A stretch of DNA of 64,000 nucleotides from Erwinia tracheiphila (GCF_021365465.1 NZ_CP089932.1:2976001-3040000); one strand, 5' to 3'; numbered from the stretch's first letter, positions 34,891 to 45,393 are shown. Program-made: numbers and translations. The notes: generated from the sequence alone by a model not told the origin.

Positions 34891-35154
34891 ATGTTTGCAG
34901 TAATTTTCGGACGCCCGGGTTGCTCTTATTGCATACGAGCCAAAGAACTGGCTGAGAAACTGTCTGAAGAACGCGAGGATTTCAATTTTCGTTATATTGA
35001 TATCTATGCGGAAGGGATCACTAAAGCAGACCTGGAAAAAACAGTCGGAAAACCTGTTGAAACAGTCCCGCAGATTTTTCTCGACCAGAACCACATTGGT
35101 GGCTGTACTGATTTCGAAGCTTACGCGAAAGAAAATCTCGGCCTGTTCCAGTAA
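34891..35154 (+). CDS. grxA: Glutaredoxin 1, with CSYC active site
   Basis: Glutathione-dependent disulphide reductase that supplies electrons to ribonucleotide reductase and deactivates OxyR. It is 87 aa (E. coli 85). The thioredoxin fold is conserved: FGRPGCSYC at residues 7-14, cis-Pro in ETVPQIF, and HIGGCTDFEAY. The active site is CSYC instead of the usual CPYC. The later tyrosine in GGYTDF is cysteine (GGCTDF), giving a third Cys. The ATG follows AAGGGGAAA. Intact gene. Confidence 0.95.
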   Translation: MFAVIFGRPGCSYCIRAKELAEKLSEEREDFNFRYIDIYAEGITKADLEKTVGKPVETVPQIFLDQNHIGGCTDFEAYAKENLGLFQ

Positions 35155-35196
35155 AATCCGTTCGACCTGCTACCGACGTGATTGATTTTGTTATAA

Positions 35197-35230
35197 GTTC
35201 GTCACCAGTCCGGTGAGCGTGGTGACGAAC
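35197..35230 (+). other. Long hairpin downstream of grxA
   Basis: Perfect 11-bp inverted repeat GTTCGTCACCA / TGGTGACGAAC with a 12-nt loop, 43 bp after the grxA stop. No T-tract follows, so it is not a clean intrinsic terminator. The remaining bases to 35417 contain no gene. Confidence 0.55.
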
Positions 35231-35417
35231 AGATTATCCCTACCCTCTGGTCGCGCGACCCGAAAATGACAGGTCAGGATTTATTTCTGCCTGGTTGATT
35301 CTTACCAGGAAACAGCAGCAGTTCAGTCATCCTGAGCTGCTCCGACAAAGCGGGCTTTTTATTAACGCCAAAGATCCTGGGCAATTCAACCACCATGCTC
35401 AATATCAGCCCGCAAGT

Positions 35418-35789
35418 TCAGTCATGCGAGCGCCAGAATAACGTTCTTATTAGCATGATCAGCAGCGAACCCGATCCGCACCAGAAAATGGCACTGGCAT
35501 CAAAAGCCAACTCCTGAATCGGGTCGTAACACATATCAGAGTAAAAATTCAGAATAAAAAGGCAAAAAAGCGTTGCAGACACTGCTGCCAGTAACGTAAC
35601 CGTCAGTGGAGCCTCTTTCGAGGTCAACGCTGCAGCTGCACCGGGTAAGATCAACATCAGCAAACCGGGACGCGCCTGCATCACGGCACCACCTTCAGTG
35701 AACATGTCATACCTCAGCGCCATAAAAACGATGCTGTACAGGACAAAGCTGATTGCCACGCCTGTCCACGACATCCCCTTAAACACCAT
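35418..35789 (-). CDS. ybjM: YbjM-like inner-membrane protein
   Basis: 123 aa from ATG 35789, with about four membrane helices. Identified by position (between grxA and ybjL, convergent with grxA, as in E. coli) and by moderate similarity to YbjM (LLMLILPGAAAAL, ASAIFWCGSGSLLIMLI near the C-terminus). Function unknown. Five upstream codons from a TTG are possible but unlikely. Confidence 0.75.
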   Translation of the reverse strand: MVFKGMSWTGVAISFVLYSIVFMALRYDMFTEGGAVMQARPGLLMLILPGAAAALTSKEAPLTVTLLAAVSATLFCLFILNFYSDMCYDPIQELAFDASAIFWCGSGSLLIMLIRTLFWRSHD

Positions 35790-35804
35790 AGGTTTCTCTC
35801 TCAA

Positions 35805-36153
35805 TAATTGATGTAAACATCACGCCAGACATACTTCAGACCTGTCGTTACAGTTGGAAAAAAGCAAAAAACGTTAAATTACATATGGCTTTCACTGGCT
35901 GAAAAAGAAGGTAGCGATTAAAATATCCACCGATTTATCTGGTGTGGGTTAATTTTGTTAAAACGCAGAATCTGTTAGTTATGCTTATTTTTTCATTCTG
36001 TTTCTGATATTACCGGGAAGTAAAATTAAGACTCCCTGTCATCTTCAGACAGAGGATCAGGAGCTTAATTTTCCACCGCATTTTTAATACGCAAAAATTT
36101 AGCGCAAAAAATCCATTATTTCAACGCGTTACTCGTGAATAAGAAGTTAAACC
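35805..36153. promoter_or_regulatory. ybjM-ybjL divergent intergenic region
   Basis: 349 AT-rich bases between divergent ybjM and ybjL. No gene, RNA or clear operator recognised. Presumably it carried both promoters. Confidence 0.4.
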
Positions 36154-37788
36154 GTGAATATAAACGTCGCAGATTTGTTAAGCAAAAATAACATATTGTT
36201 ATTATTTGTCGTACTGACCTTAGGGCTGTGTTTGGGAAAATTACGCCTTGGTTTTGTTCAGCTGGGTAATTCCATTGGTGTTTTGGTCGTTGCTCTTCTT
36301 TTAGGCCAACAACATTTTGCTATTAATCCGGACGCTTTGAATCTGGGTTTTATGTTATTTATTTTTTGCGTCGGTGTTGAAGCTGGCCCAAATTTTTTTC
36401 TATTTTCTTTCGGGATGGTAAGAATTATCTGATGCTGGCTGCGGTGATGGTGATCAGTGCAATGATGATTGCATTAGGTTTAGGTAAGCTTTTTAACTGG
36501 GATATTGGATTAACCGCAGGAATGTTGGCTGGTTCGATGACATCCACGCCGGTATTGGTCGGTGCAGGAGACACACTCCGGCAAACTTATCCGGGTAGCG
36601 CGCGTCTTACTCAGGCACAGTCTAACCTCAGTCTGGGGTATGCACTGACCTATTTGATAGGCCTGGTTAGCCTGATTTTTGGCGCTCGTTACCTGCCAAA
36701 ATTACAGCATCAGGACCTCTCGACCAGCGCGCGCGAACGCGGCCTGGATCCCGACAGTAAGCGTAAAGTGTATCTCCCGGTAATACGCACCTATCGCGTT
36801 GGTCCAGAGCTGGTGGCATGGACCGATGGAAAAAAATCTGCGTGAGTTAGGTATTTACCGTCAAACCGGCTGCTACATAGAGCGAATTCGTCGCAACGGC
36901 ATTCTGGCAAACCCCGATGGCTGATGCGGTGCTGCAACAGGGCGATGAGATTTCTCTGGTCGGCTACCCGGATGCACATTCACGCCTGGATGCCAGCTTC
37001 CGTAATGGTAAAGAAGTGTTTGACCGCGATCTGCTGGATATGCGGATTATCAATGAAGAGATTGTGGTTAAAAATAATAATGCGGTGAATAAAAGACTGA
37101 GTCAGCTAAAACTTACCGATCATGGCTGCTTTCTCAATCGGGTTATACGTAACCAGATTGAAATGCCTATTGATGACAGCATCATCCTTAATAAAGGGGA
37201 TGTATTGCAGATCAGTGGCGAAGCGCGCCGGGTCAAGTCAGTGGCTGATCGCATCGGATTCACCTCAATTCACAGTCAGGTTACCGATCTTATCGCTTTC
37301 TGCGCATTTTTTATTATTGGCCTGATGACAGGTATGATCACCTTTCAGTTCAGCAACTTTAATTTCAGCATAGGTAATGCCGCAGGTTTATTATTTTCTG
37401 GCATCATGCTGGGTTTCCTGAGAGCGAATCATCCTACCTTTGGTTATATCCCACAGGGTGCACTTACCATGCTCAAATAATTTGGCCTGATGATTTTTAT
37501 GGTGGGTGTCGGTTTAAATGCCGGTAGCGGCCTGTCGCACGGGCTTGGGGATACCGGCGTGTTAATGCTGGTGGCAGGTCTGTTGGTCAGCCTGTTCCCC
37601 GTCCTGCTGTGCTTTATGTTTGGGGCCTGGGCGCTTAAAATGAATCGGGCATTACTGTTTGGCGCTATTATGGGGGCCAGAACCTGTGCTCCGGCAATGG
37701 AAATTATTAGTGATACGGCACGAAGTAATATTCCGGCACTGGGCTATGCCGGAACCCTATGCCATTGCTAACGTTTTACTGACCCTGG

Positions 37789-38910
37789 GACCCTGTACAT
37801 GATTCTGTGTAAATGCCTTTTCTCAGTAGTGGCCGTCCGGGCGGTCACCGAACCCGATAATAAAACGGCTCATCGCCATACGCCAGTCCCTCAGTGGCAT
37901 CCTCCATTTCTGTGATGCGGCCTGGATTGCCAGCCACACCTCCTTTTTCACTGCGTCGTCAGTCGGGAACACCTTCCGCTTCTTGATGGCATCCCGGATC
38001 ACGCTGTTCAGCGACTCGGTGGCGCTGGTCGTGTCGAGCGTCTTGCGGATGTCTGCCGGGTAAGCGAAGAACGTCAACAGGCTGGCCCGGTTTGCCTGCC
38101 AGCTCCGGCTTATCTGCGGGTAGCGGCTGTCCCGGGCGCCGGCGAACGCTTCCCGCGCCTGCTTCTTCCGTGGTGGCCTGACAGATGGCTTTCAGGTCAC
38201 GGGTGACGGCTTTGTAGCCCTCCCAGGAGACGAACCGCAGACTGTTGCGCACCATATGCACGACGCACAGCTGGACGCAGGCCTGCGGATACACCGCGTT
38301 GATAGCGTCCGGGAAGCCCTTCAGACCATCAACACAGGCGATGAGGATATCGTTCAGGCCGCGATTTTTTAATTCGGCCAGCACATGGAGCCAGAACTTC
38401 GCGCCCTCGTTTTCGGCCAGCCACATACCCGGCAGTTCTTTCTGGCCTTCGATGTTGAGACCCGGGGCAAGGAACACGGATTTATTGATGACGCGACTGT
38501 CCTGCCGGACCTTCAGGACGATACAGTCAGGGTAAACGATGGGACAAACGGCATCCAGTGGCCGGTTTTGCCATCCGGTGACCTGCTCCATGACGGCATC
38601 AGCTACCTTTGAGACCAGCGCTGGCGAGACATCGGCGTCATACAGCTCTTTGAATGCGGGCGTTGGTCGCCGGTTCTGGCTGATTTTTATCGTCGCCGGG
38701 GTGACGGGTCATTTCGGCGTTGAGCGCCGCCCCGACACTGATTTTTTTCAGCAGGCGCTCAAACTGGCTGAGATCGTCAGGGGTTTTGAGATTTTTGTCC
38801 AGTTCGTTAGCCAGGGACTGCGACTGTTTTTCGTCCATAAATTAACCTGCTTTTGATGCTGGATTGAACATGTCAAAATCAGGCAATTACACAAATCTAT
38901 GTACAGACTC
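37789..38910 (-). mobile_element. IS256-family insertion sequence in ybjL
   Basis: A 1122-bp element with imperfect terminal inverted repeats (GACCCTGTACATGATTCTGT on the left; GAGTCTGTACATAGATTTGT on the right complement). It is flanked by a perfect 8-bp target duplication GACCCTGG at 37781-37788 and 38911-38918. It is shorter than the roughly 1.3 kb of intact relatives because of an internal deletion. Confidence 0.93.
37823..38838 (-). pseudogene. IS256-family (mutator-type) transposase, inactivated
   Basis: The start (MDEKQSQSLANELDKNLK) lies at 38838. After about 60 residues a block of roughly 70 residues is missing, between TNAR and the segment reading ELYDADVSPALVSKV. The DDE core follows with YPDCIVLKVR and ACVDGLKGFPDAI. 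After EEAGAGS the frame changes, and the C-terminus (TTSATESLNSVIRDAIKKRK to FGDRPDGHY) is read in another frame. Internal deletion plus frameshift: non-functional, though it could be moved in trans by a related copy. Confidence 0.9.
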
Positions 38911-38982
38911 GACCCTGGCGGCTACCCTCATCATTATCATCTGGTCCATGTTCGGTAATTAAAATAAATTTAAAAGATTCGA

Positions 38983-39010
38983 GAACTTTCTTTTAAAGCA
39001 GGGGTCATAA
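38983..39010 (+). promoter_or_regulatory. Sigma-E promoter of rybB
   Basis: GAACTT at 38983-38988, a 16-bp spacer, then TCATAA at 39005-39010, 5 bp before the RNA start. This matches the sigma-E pattern GGAACTT-N16-TCNAA and the known sigma-E control of rybB in E. coli. It lies just downstream of the ybjL 3' end. Confidence 0.8.
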
Positions 39011-39015
39011 TCATT

Positions 39016-39080
39016 GCCACTGCTTTTCTTTCAAATCCCAAATTGTGGAGCCCGCCAATTCTATTTTTAGCGGGTTTTTT
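39016..39080 (+). ncRNA. rybB: Small regulatory RNA RybB
   Basis: Hfq-dependent sRNA that, under envelope stress, represses outer-membrane protein mRNAs through its 5' seed. The first 16 nt GCCACTGCTTTTCTTT are identical to E. coli RybB, followed by the shared TTGTGGAGCCC segment. It ends in an intrinsic terminator stem CCCGC/GCGGG with TTTTTTATT at 39051-39083. It is about 65 nt, shorter than the 79-81 nt of E. coli, because the terminator stem is shorter. Position directly after ybjL, same strand, is as in E. coli. The 227 bp from here to ybjG hold no other gene. Confidence 0.93.
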
Positions 39081-39307
39081 ATTACTTCACGCTTTGGCTG
39101 CCATAAATATGTCTCTTCCGTAACAATAAAAACGCCTTCTATTCTTAACGAAAGGACAACCATACATCGGTTGCAGAATTTATCTGTTTATCTTTACTTA
39201 CCCCGCTTTTATTCTGTCATGCAATATTCTTGAGAAGAATCAGTCTCATATTGCCGCCCTTTGAATGACAATTGCCCTGAGCATCACTGAAAGCGAGGTA
39301 GTAAATA

Positions 39308-39910
39308 ATGATGGAAGAGGTGAACCGACTCTGGTTTCTTTGGATCAATGCCACTCCACAATCTCCAGGCTGGTTAATTTCAGTAGCAAGGTTCATCGCA
39401 CAAGATCTGATTGCCATTGTGCCTTTATTGATTGTCTCGCTGTGGCTGTGGGGCCGCAAAAGGCAGCTTGTTCTTCAGCGTCAGCTGGTGCTCAAAACCA
39501 TTGTTGCTCTGGTTTATGCCATGACTATCTCATGGTGTATCGGAAAGCTGCTGCCTCATCCGCGCCCCTTTTTTATTGGCCACCAGTTCTTATCTCATGC
39601 TGCAGATGACTCCTATCCCAGCAACCACGGTACGGCTATCTTCACTTTTACTATTGCATTTTTGTGCTGGCATCGCATCTGGTCAGGCATATTAATCATG
39701 CTGACAGCGCTGGCTATTGCGTGGTCGCGTATCTATCTTGGCGTGCACTGGCCTATGGATATGCTGGGGGGATTACTGATTGGCATGCTTTCCTGTCTTT
39801 TTACACAGATTGCCTGGCATTTCTGCGGCAGATGTTTGTTGCAAAATATCACCGCACTGTATCGGTTACTGTTTGCCCTTCCCATTCGTAAAGGCTGGGT
39901 AACTTACTGA
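39308..39910 (+). CDS. ybjG: Undecaprenyl-diphosphatase YbjG (PAP2 family)
   Basis: Membrane phosphatase that recycles undecaprenyl pyrophosphate to the lipid carrier for peptidoglycan synthesis. It is 200 aa (E. coli 198). The three PAP2 motifs are KLLPHPRPF, SYPSNHG (E. coli PSDH) and SRIYLGVHWPMD. About five membrane helices. Two adjacent ATG codons (39308, 39311) could start it. Intact, unlike its neighbours; mdfA and deoR, which flank it in E. coli, are missing. Confidence 0.94.
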   Translation: MMEEVNRLWFLWINATPQSPGWLISVARFIAQDLIAIVPLLIVSLWLWGRKRQLVLQRQLVLKTIVALVYAMTISWCIGKLLPHPRPFFIGHQFLSHAADDSYPSNHGTAIFTFTIAFLCWHRIWSGILIMLTALAIAWSRIYLGVHWPMDMLGGLLIGMLSCLFTQIAWHFCGRCLLQNITALYRLLFALPIRKGWVTY

Positions 39911-40095
39911 ATCAAATAATCCTTTAGCGCATCCGTGCCGTTTGGCTTACCCATTCCATCCGGGCTCTGAATGAGTCCCGGGATTCGTGTAGCTTCCGCA
40001 TGCATTCCCGATAAATCAGACACCTCTGCGGCATGCTGCGACACAGTGCGAATAACCAATCAATATAAAACGTTCAGACAGCAACCAACCTCCTC

Positions 40096-40950
40096 TCAGG
40101 GGAACCATTTTCCAAACCAGCTGTTCACCTTTATCATTACGTAATCAACAATACGACTGAACAGGCTGACCTGTTTTTCCGTCTCCATCACAACCAGCAG
40201 ACGTTGCTCAATAATCTTGCCATTCAGTTGAAACTCAATAGTATCCACCACCTGATTTTTCTGCAGCGGGGCCAGTAGCTGCGGCTGTGACAGGGTGTAG
40301 ATGGCTCTGAGATTTTTTACCTGCCCTTTCGGCAAGGTAACTGACGTATCTTCAACCACGCCAAGTTGGATCTCTTTATTTTCGCCATACCATACGTGAT
40401 GGGTGACAAAAGGTTTTCCCGCTTTGACTGGTGTTATCGTCTTAAAAAAACGAAAACCCCACGTCAGCAGTTTTTCACTTTCACGCAACCGCATAACATC
40501 GGTTTCAGCTCCCAATACAACCGAAATCAATCGCTGATTGCCTTCATACGCAGAGGCAACCAGGTAATTCACGGTGCCGTGCGTATGTCCCGTTTTGATA
40601 CCGTCAACATTAAGATTGCTGTTCCAGAGCAAACGATTACGGTTAGGTTGCCGGATATTATTCCTTTTCCTTGTGCAAGGCATATTCGTCCGGCACATCG
40701 CGTATTAGTGCCTGCCCCGGCAACGCCATATCGTGTGCGGTGCTGAATTGTCCCTCTGAGTCCAGCGCGTGTACCGTCTTAACATGAGTATTTTTCAATC
40801 CCGGCGACTGAGCGTAATTGTTCATCAGGCTGACAAACGAATCCTGACTTCCGGCGACATAATCCGCCAGAGCAATGCCTGGATAACGGCGCACCGATTC
40901 AATTCTGAAACCGGAATACGGTCGCCGGGCTTAAGAAACATCAAAGATGA
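40096..40950 (-). pseudogene. dacC: dacC, truncated D-alanyl-D-alanine carboxypeptidase (PBP6)
   Basis: PBP6 trims peptidoglycan pentapeptides in the periplasm. Only the part from [11 protein letters not shown] to the amphipathic C-terminal anchor (VNSWFGKWFP, stop 40096) remains, about 280 of 400 residues. The signal peptide and the SxxK active site are gone. Within the remnant the SGN region is deleted, and a frame break occurs near 40680 (HKEKE then stop, homology resuming at IRQPNRNRLLW). The KTG motif survives as KTGHTHG. The 5' cut coincides with the start of the HAD remnant. Confidence 0.92.
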
Positions 40951-41341
40951 CCCTTGTAACACGGGAGAAACTGGCCTGGCACAAAGAGCGAGGCGACAAG
41001 GTAGTGGTTATCTCTGCCAGCTGCGAACATCTGGTTGGCTCGATTGCTGAACAACTTGTTGCTGATGTGGCACTGGCTATTGGCGTAGAGATTGTTGATG
41101 AGCGTTACAGCGGTAAAACATTTGGCACCATGACCTACAAAGAAGGCAAGATAACGCGGCTCAACAGCGGGTTATCAGAGACGACAGCGCCACGTTTCGC
41201 GCATACCTGGGCATAAGCGACTCAATAAACGAACTGCCCATGCCTGAGCATGCCGATCTCGCACAGGTTATCAATCCCGTAGAATCACTGCGACAGCTTG
41301 CACTGCAGCGTGGTTGGGAAATACACCACTGGCAGCGATAA
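40947..41341 (+). pseudogene. HAD-family phosphatase remnant
   Basis: The 5' end is missing: the sequence begins inside the family at TREKLAWHKERGDKVVVISA (HAD motif II) and continues to KITRLNSGLSE. A frame change near 41195 follows, then motif IV as GISDSINELPM and a C-terminus GWEIHHWQR, stop 41339-41341. It resembles HAD subfamily IB hydrolases (SerB-like). It faces away from dacC, and both genes are cut at about 40947, as if one deletion removed their shared promoter region and both 5' ends. Confidence 0.75.
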
Positions 41342-41344
41342 TCA

Positions 41345-41490
41345 CTATTTTTTGCCAGTCAGCGGGCGCGCATTGCCGTAAGCCTGCTGATTATCTGGCA
41401 GCAGATAAACGTTTTGTGCCCCTTTCTGAACGTTAATATTCTTTGCAACATTAAAAGCAAAAGCCCCACCATTAACATTGCTGTATAAAT
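41345..41490 (-). other. Possible 3' fragment of an unidentified gene
   Basis: Minus-strand frame ending at 41345 encodes FNVAKNINVQKGAQNVYLLP and ends PLTGKK. It has no start of its own before the rimO leader. It reads like a real protein end but I cannot assign a family. The strand also holds a likely rimO -10 (TATAAA) near 41485 on the plus side. Confidence 0.3.
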
Positions 41491-41548
41491 TTAACCCGGA
41501 CCCCGGTAGAATCCCGCGCAAAGAGCCGTACTGAACTGGAAATACGTC

Positions 41549-42877
41549 ATGTCGCAAAATACCACAATGGCGCCCCGCGTTGGTTTTGTCTCGCTGGGTT
41601 GCCCAAAGAATCTTGTTGATTCAGAAAGGATCCTGACCGAATTACGCACCGAGGGATACGATGTCGTACCGCGCTATGACGATGCGGAAATTGTCATCGT
41701 CAACACCTGTGGCTTTATCGACAGCGCGGTGCAGGAGTCGCTGGAAGCCATCGGCGAAGCGTTGAATGAAAATGGCAAAGTGATTGTCACCGGCTGCCTG
41801 GGCGCAAAAGAAAACCAAATTCGTGAGGTGCATCCGCGGGTGCTGGAAATCACCGGGCCACACAGTTACGAACAGGTCCTTTCGCATGTCCATAAATATG
41901 TGCCTAAGCCTCAGCATAACCCGTTTCTGAGTCTGGTTCCTGAGCAGGGCGTAAAACTGACACCGCGCCACTATGCTTATCTGAAAATTTCTGAAGGCTG
42001 CAACCATCGCTGCACGTTCTGCATCATTCCCTCAATGCGTGGCGATCTGGACAGCCGTCCGATTGGCTCCGTCCTTGATGAGGCAAAACGTCTGGTGGAG
42101 GCCGGGGTAAAAGAGCTGCTGGTCATCTCACAGGATACGTCTGCATACGGTGTTGATGTGAAACACCGCACCGGATTCTGGAACGGTTCCCCGGTAAAAA
42201 CCAGTATGGTCAGCCTGTGCGAACAGCTGGCGAAACTGGGTGTCTGGGTACGTTTACACTATGTCTACCCCTACCCGCACGTTGATGAGGTTATTCCGCT
42301 GATGGCAGAAGGAAAAATCCTGCCGTACCTGGATATTCCTCTGCAGCACGCCAGCCCGCGCATTCTGAAGCTGATGAAGCGACCGGGGGCGGTTGAGCGC
42401 ACTCTGGAGCGCATCAGGCGCTGGCGGAAAATCTGCCCGGACCTGACCCTGCGTTCCACCTTTATCGTTGGCTTTCCGGGTGAAACCGAAGAAGACTTTC
42501 AGATGCTGCTCGACTTTCTGCGGGAAGCGCGGCTTGACAGGGTTGGCTGCTTCAAATACAGCCCGGTGGAAGGTGCAGGCGCTAACCAGCTGCCGGACCC
42601 GGTGCCAGAAGCAGTTAAAGAAGAACGTTACGACCGCTTTATGCAGCTTCAGCAGGCTATCTCTGCCAGCCGCCTCCAGGAAAAAGTGGGACGCGAAATT
42701 CTGGTGATTGTTGACGAAGTGGATGAAGAAGGCGCGATTGGGCGCAGTATGGCCGATGCTCCCGAGATCGACGGAGCGGTTTATCTCAATGGTGAGAAGC
42801 ATGTCAAGCCAGGCGATGTAATCCGTGCGTGCGTCGACAACGCCGACGAATACGATTTGTGGGCCACAAAAATCTGA
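41549..42877 (+). CDS. rimO: Ribosomal protein S12 methylthiotransferase RimO
   Basis: Radical-SAM enzyme that methylthiolates Asp89 of ribosomal protein S12. It is 442 aa (E. coli 441). The N-terminal MTTase domain has cysteines in LGCPKN, VNTCGF and TGCLG. The radical-SAM motif [16 protein letters not shown] lies near residues 151-166 and a TRAM domain at the C-terminus (about 375-440). Intact. Confidence 0.97.
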   Translation: MSQNTTMAPRVGFVSLGCPKNLVDSERILTELRTEGYDVVPRYDDAEIVIVNTCGFIDSAVQESLEAIGEALNENGKVIVTGCLGAKENQIREVHPRVLEITGPHSYEQVLSHVHKYVPKPQHNPFLSLVPEQGVKLTPRHYAYLKISEGCNHRCTFCIIPSMRGDLDSRPIGSVLDEAKRLVEAGVKELLVISQDTSAYGVDVKHRTGFWNGSPVKTSMVSLCEQLAKLGVWVRLHYVYPYPHVDEVIPLMAEGKILPYLDIPLQHASPRILKLMKRPGAVERTLERIRRWRKICPDLTLRSTFIVGFPGETEEDFQMLLDFLREARLDRVGCFKYSPVEGAGANQLPDPVPEAVKEERYDRFMQLQQAISASRLQEKVGREILVIVDEVDEEGAIGRSMADAPEIDGAVYLNGEKHVKPGDVIRACVDNADEYDLWATKI

Positions 42878-43045
42878 TATTTACCCGCTTGCTTTTTTTC
42901 ACCAGCAGGCATTTTACGATTAAGCGCTGCGCCTGACAGCGCATTTAACAGAGTCTGCCTCACGCCGCCGCCACAAATTACGCACCCGTAAGCGACTGTC
43001 ACTGCAGGGCAGTGGTAACACCTCAGGCACTCTGTGAGCAGTCGT

Positions 43046-43494
43046 TTAGCCATCGCGTTTCTGGTGTTCTTTACGGCGTAGCAGGTAATCTTTGCCGGCA
43101 CGAATGTTGTCCCGGTAACCTTTAAAAACCGCCGCCACGGCCTTTTCTGCGTTCAACGTTCGCGGTAAAACGCCACCCTGCGCGTCATACTTTTTTCCGC
43201 CCTGATGGTTGGCATAGCGACATGCGCGGGTGTACCCATCTGAATAAATTGTCTTGCCATATCCATCCCGACAAAATCGTCCGCGGCGCAATAATCTTCA
43301 AACAGTTGCATAATTTTTTCTGCCGACGCTTCAGCCACCGCCGTTGTCTTAAAGCGCCAATGGGGTAAAATCTCACTTTTATAAGGTTCGACCAGCAAAA
43401 CACCCTGCTCCCCTCGTCCAACCTGATAGCTTTCGGGGTGCTGACGGAAATCAATTTTTTTAAAATCCTGCTGATATTTGAAAGCTTTCATCAC
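43046..43494 (-). pseudogene. DUF4385-family gene with a single frameshift
   Basis: The first part (MMKAFKYQQDFKKIDFRQHP ... DDFVGMDMARQFIQMG) reads to about 43240. One missing T (GGGTACACC where GGTTACACC is expected) then shifts the frame, and homology continues as YTRACRYANHQGGKKYDAQG to the stop at 43046. DUF4385 proteins are about 150 aa and of unknown function. It starts immediately after gsiD and may be the last gene of that transcript. A sequencing error at this position would restore it. Confidence 0.8.
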
Positions 43495-43495
43495 G

Positions 43496-44404
43496 TCAGG
43501 TTTTCAATTTTGGGTCGAGCGCGTCACGCAGGCCATCACCCAGTAAATTAAACGCCAGAACGGTAAGAAAAATCGCCAGACTGGGAAAAATGGCAATGTG
43601 CGGTGCCATCACCATATCGGCACGCGCATCATTGAGCATCGCCCCCCATTCGGGGGTTGGCGGCTGTGCGCCCAGCCCCAGAAAAGACAGGCTGGCGGCG
43701 CTGATAATAGACGTGCCAATACGCATGGTGAAATAAACCACAATGGACGACAGCGTACCCGGCAGGATATGCCGCAAAATTATGGTCAGATCGGATGCGC
43801 CAATGCTACGGGCTGACTCAATATAGGTAAGATGCTTCAGCACCAGGGTATTGCCGCGCACCAGGCGGGCAAAGGCAGGAATGCTGAAAATTGCCACGGC
43901 AATAATCACGTTAGACATGCCGCTGCCGGTAATCGCCACCACCGCAATCGCTAACAGAATTCCCGGAAAGGCAAACAGCACATCGCTGATGCGCATAATA
44001 ATTCTGTCCCACCAGCCTTCGTAATAACCCGCCAACAGCCCGAGGAAAGTGCCGGTCACCGCGCCCAGCACCACCGAAACAAAACCAGAAACGAGCGAAA
44101 ACCGGGTGCCCAATAATACACGGCTGAAAATATCCCTCCCCAAAGAATCAACGCCAAACCAGTGCATTAACGACGGTCCCTGGGTCAACCGGCCATAATC
44201 AAAATAATTTTCTGCATCAAAGGGGGCAAGCCAGGGGGCAAACACGGCCAGAAAGATCAGCAACAGCACAAATCCTGCGGAAATTAGCGCTACCGTCTGC
44301 CGCCTGAAGCGGCACCAGAACTCGCGCCAGGGCGTGCGCACCGGGTGCTGAGTCAGGGTTGGCATAGCAGCGAGAGCCGCATTACGTCGCCAGTTTTTCA
44401 TCAA
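43496..44404 (-). CDS. gsiD: Glutathione ABC transporter permease GsiD
   Basis: Inner-membrane permease (DppC/OppC type) of the glutathione importer. It is 302 aa (E. coli 303). The cytoplasmic N-terminus is followed by about six helices and the EAA loop [17 protein letters not shown]. The order is gsiD-gsiC-gsiB-gsiA-iaaA on the minus strand, transcribed from iaaA; gsiC ends 6 bp before it. Confidence 0.96.
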   Translation of the reverse strand: MMKNWRRNAALAAMPTLTQHPVRTPWREFWCRFRRQTVALISAGFVLLLIFLAVFAPWLAPFDAENYFDYGRLTQGPSLMHWFGVDSLGRDIFSRVLLGTRFSLVSGFVSVVLGAVTGTFLGLLAGYYEGWWDRIIMRISDVLFAFPGILLAIAVVAITGSGMSNVIIAVAIFSIPAFARLVRGNTLVLKHLTYIESARSIGASDLTIILRHILPGTLSSIVVYFTMRIGTSIISAASLSFLGLGAQPPTPEWGAMLNDARADMVMAPHIAIFPSLAIFLTVLAFNLLGDGLRDALDPKLKT

Positions 44405-44410
44405 CCATCC

Positions 44411-45331
44411 TTATCTGTAGCGTATCGTCGGATTGATCGCGGCATACAACATATCAACCACTAAATTAATCAGGATAAACTCCAGCGAAAACAGCAATAC
44501 CAGCGTCCGTACTACCGGATAATCACGCATTTCCACAGAGTCCACCAGCAGGCGGCCCAGTCCCGGCCAGTTAAATACCACTTCCACCACAATGGAGCCA
44601 CCCAGAAGAAAACCGAACTGCAGCCCCATCATCGTCACCACCGGAATAAGTGCGTTACGCAGGCCATGTTTAATCACCACCCGCGTTTCACGCACCCCCT
44701 TGGCACGGGCCGTCCGCATATAATCTTCCTGCATGACTTCCACAAAAGAGACGCGGGTAAAACGTGCCATTACCGCCGTCACCGCGGCGCCTAACGTGAC
44801 AGAAGGCAGAATATAGTGGCGCCAGCTGTCTGCGCCTACCGTCGGCAACCAGCCCAGTTCCACGGAGAAAATTTGCATGAGCAGCATGCCCAGAGCAAAA
44901 GCAGGAAAAGAGATCCCTGTCACCGCCAGCGCCATACCCAGGCGATCCGGCCAACGGTTCCGCCATACTGCTGAAATAATTCCCAGCGCCATGCCGAAGA
45001 TCACTGACCACAGCATGCTGCTGACAGTCAACCCCAGCGTGGGCAAAAAGCGTTGAGCAATTTCTGAAGAGACCGTGCGCTTCGAGACAATTGACTGGCC
45101 AAAATCCCCCTGAACGGCACCAGAAATAAAATGCCAGAACTGAACCATCAGCGGCTTATCCAGCCCCAGCTGCTGTCTTAACATCGCCACCACCGTCGCA
45201 TCCGCTTCGGGGCCGGCAATAACCCTGGCGGGATCGCCCGGCAAAAAATGAACAAACAGGAACACCAGCACCGCCACAATCAGCAGCGTTGGAATGAGTC
45301 CCAGCAAACGTTTTATAAAATAGTTAAGCAT
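44411..45331 (-). CDS. gsiC: Glutathione ABC transporter permease GsiC
   Basis: Permease of the DppB/OppB type partnering GsiD. It is 306 aa, the same as E. coli. Begins [19 protein letters not shown] with the first helix. The conserved [11 protein letters not shown] and the EAA loop [20 protein letters not shown] are visible. Lies between gsiB and gsiD. Confidence 0.96.
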   Translation of the reverse strand: MLNYFIKRLLGLIPTLLIVAVLVFLFVHFLPGDPARVIAGPEADATVVAMLRQQLGLDKPLMVQFWHFISGAVQGDFGQSIVSKRTVSSEIAQRFLPTLGLTVSSMLWSVIFGMALGIISAVWRNRWPDRLGMALAVTGISFPAFALGMLLMQIFSVELGWLPTVGADSWRHYILPSVTLGAAVTAVMARFTRVSFVEVMQEDYMRTARAKGVRETRVVIKHGLRNALIPVVTMMGLQFGFLLGGSIVVEVVFNWPGLGRLLVDSVEMRDYPVVRTLVLLFSLEFILINLVVDMLYAAINPTIRYR

Positions 45332-45393
45332 AAATTTTCCTGCGCCGGGGGAGGCCGCGCCCTCAAACAGCGCGGCTGAATTTCAGCGGGAGT

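Larger units (their letters stand above)
36154..38962 (+). pseudogene. ybjL: ybjL, decayed transporter gene interrupted by an IS256-family element
   Basis: YbjL belongs to the aspartate:alanine antiporter-like family (561 aa in E. coli, two TrkA-C domains between two membrane halves). Homology covers the whole protein but needs several corrections: an indel near 36410 (after GVEAGPNFF), an extra A near 36834 (GATGGAAAAAAAT), an extra T near 36924 (GGCTGATGCG), a nonsense TAA at 37479 where the family has GAA, and an extra C near 37757. At 37788 an IS element splits the last 20 codons, which resume at 38919 (ATLIIIIWSMFGN, stop 38962). The number of lesions shows long-standing inactivation, not a single event. 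Confidence 0.92.
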
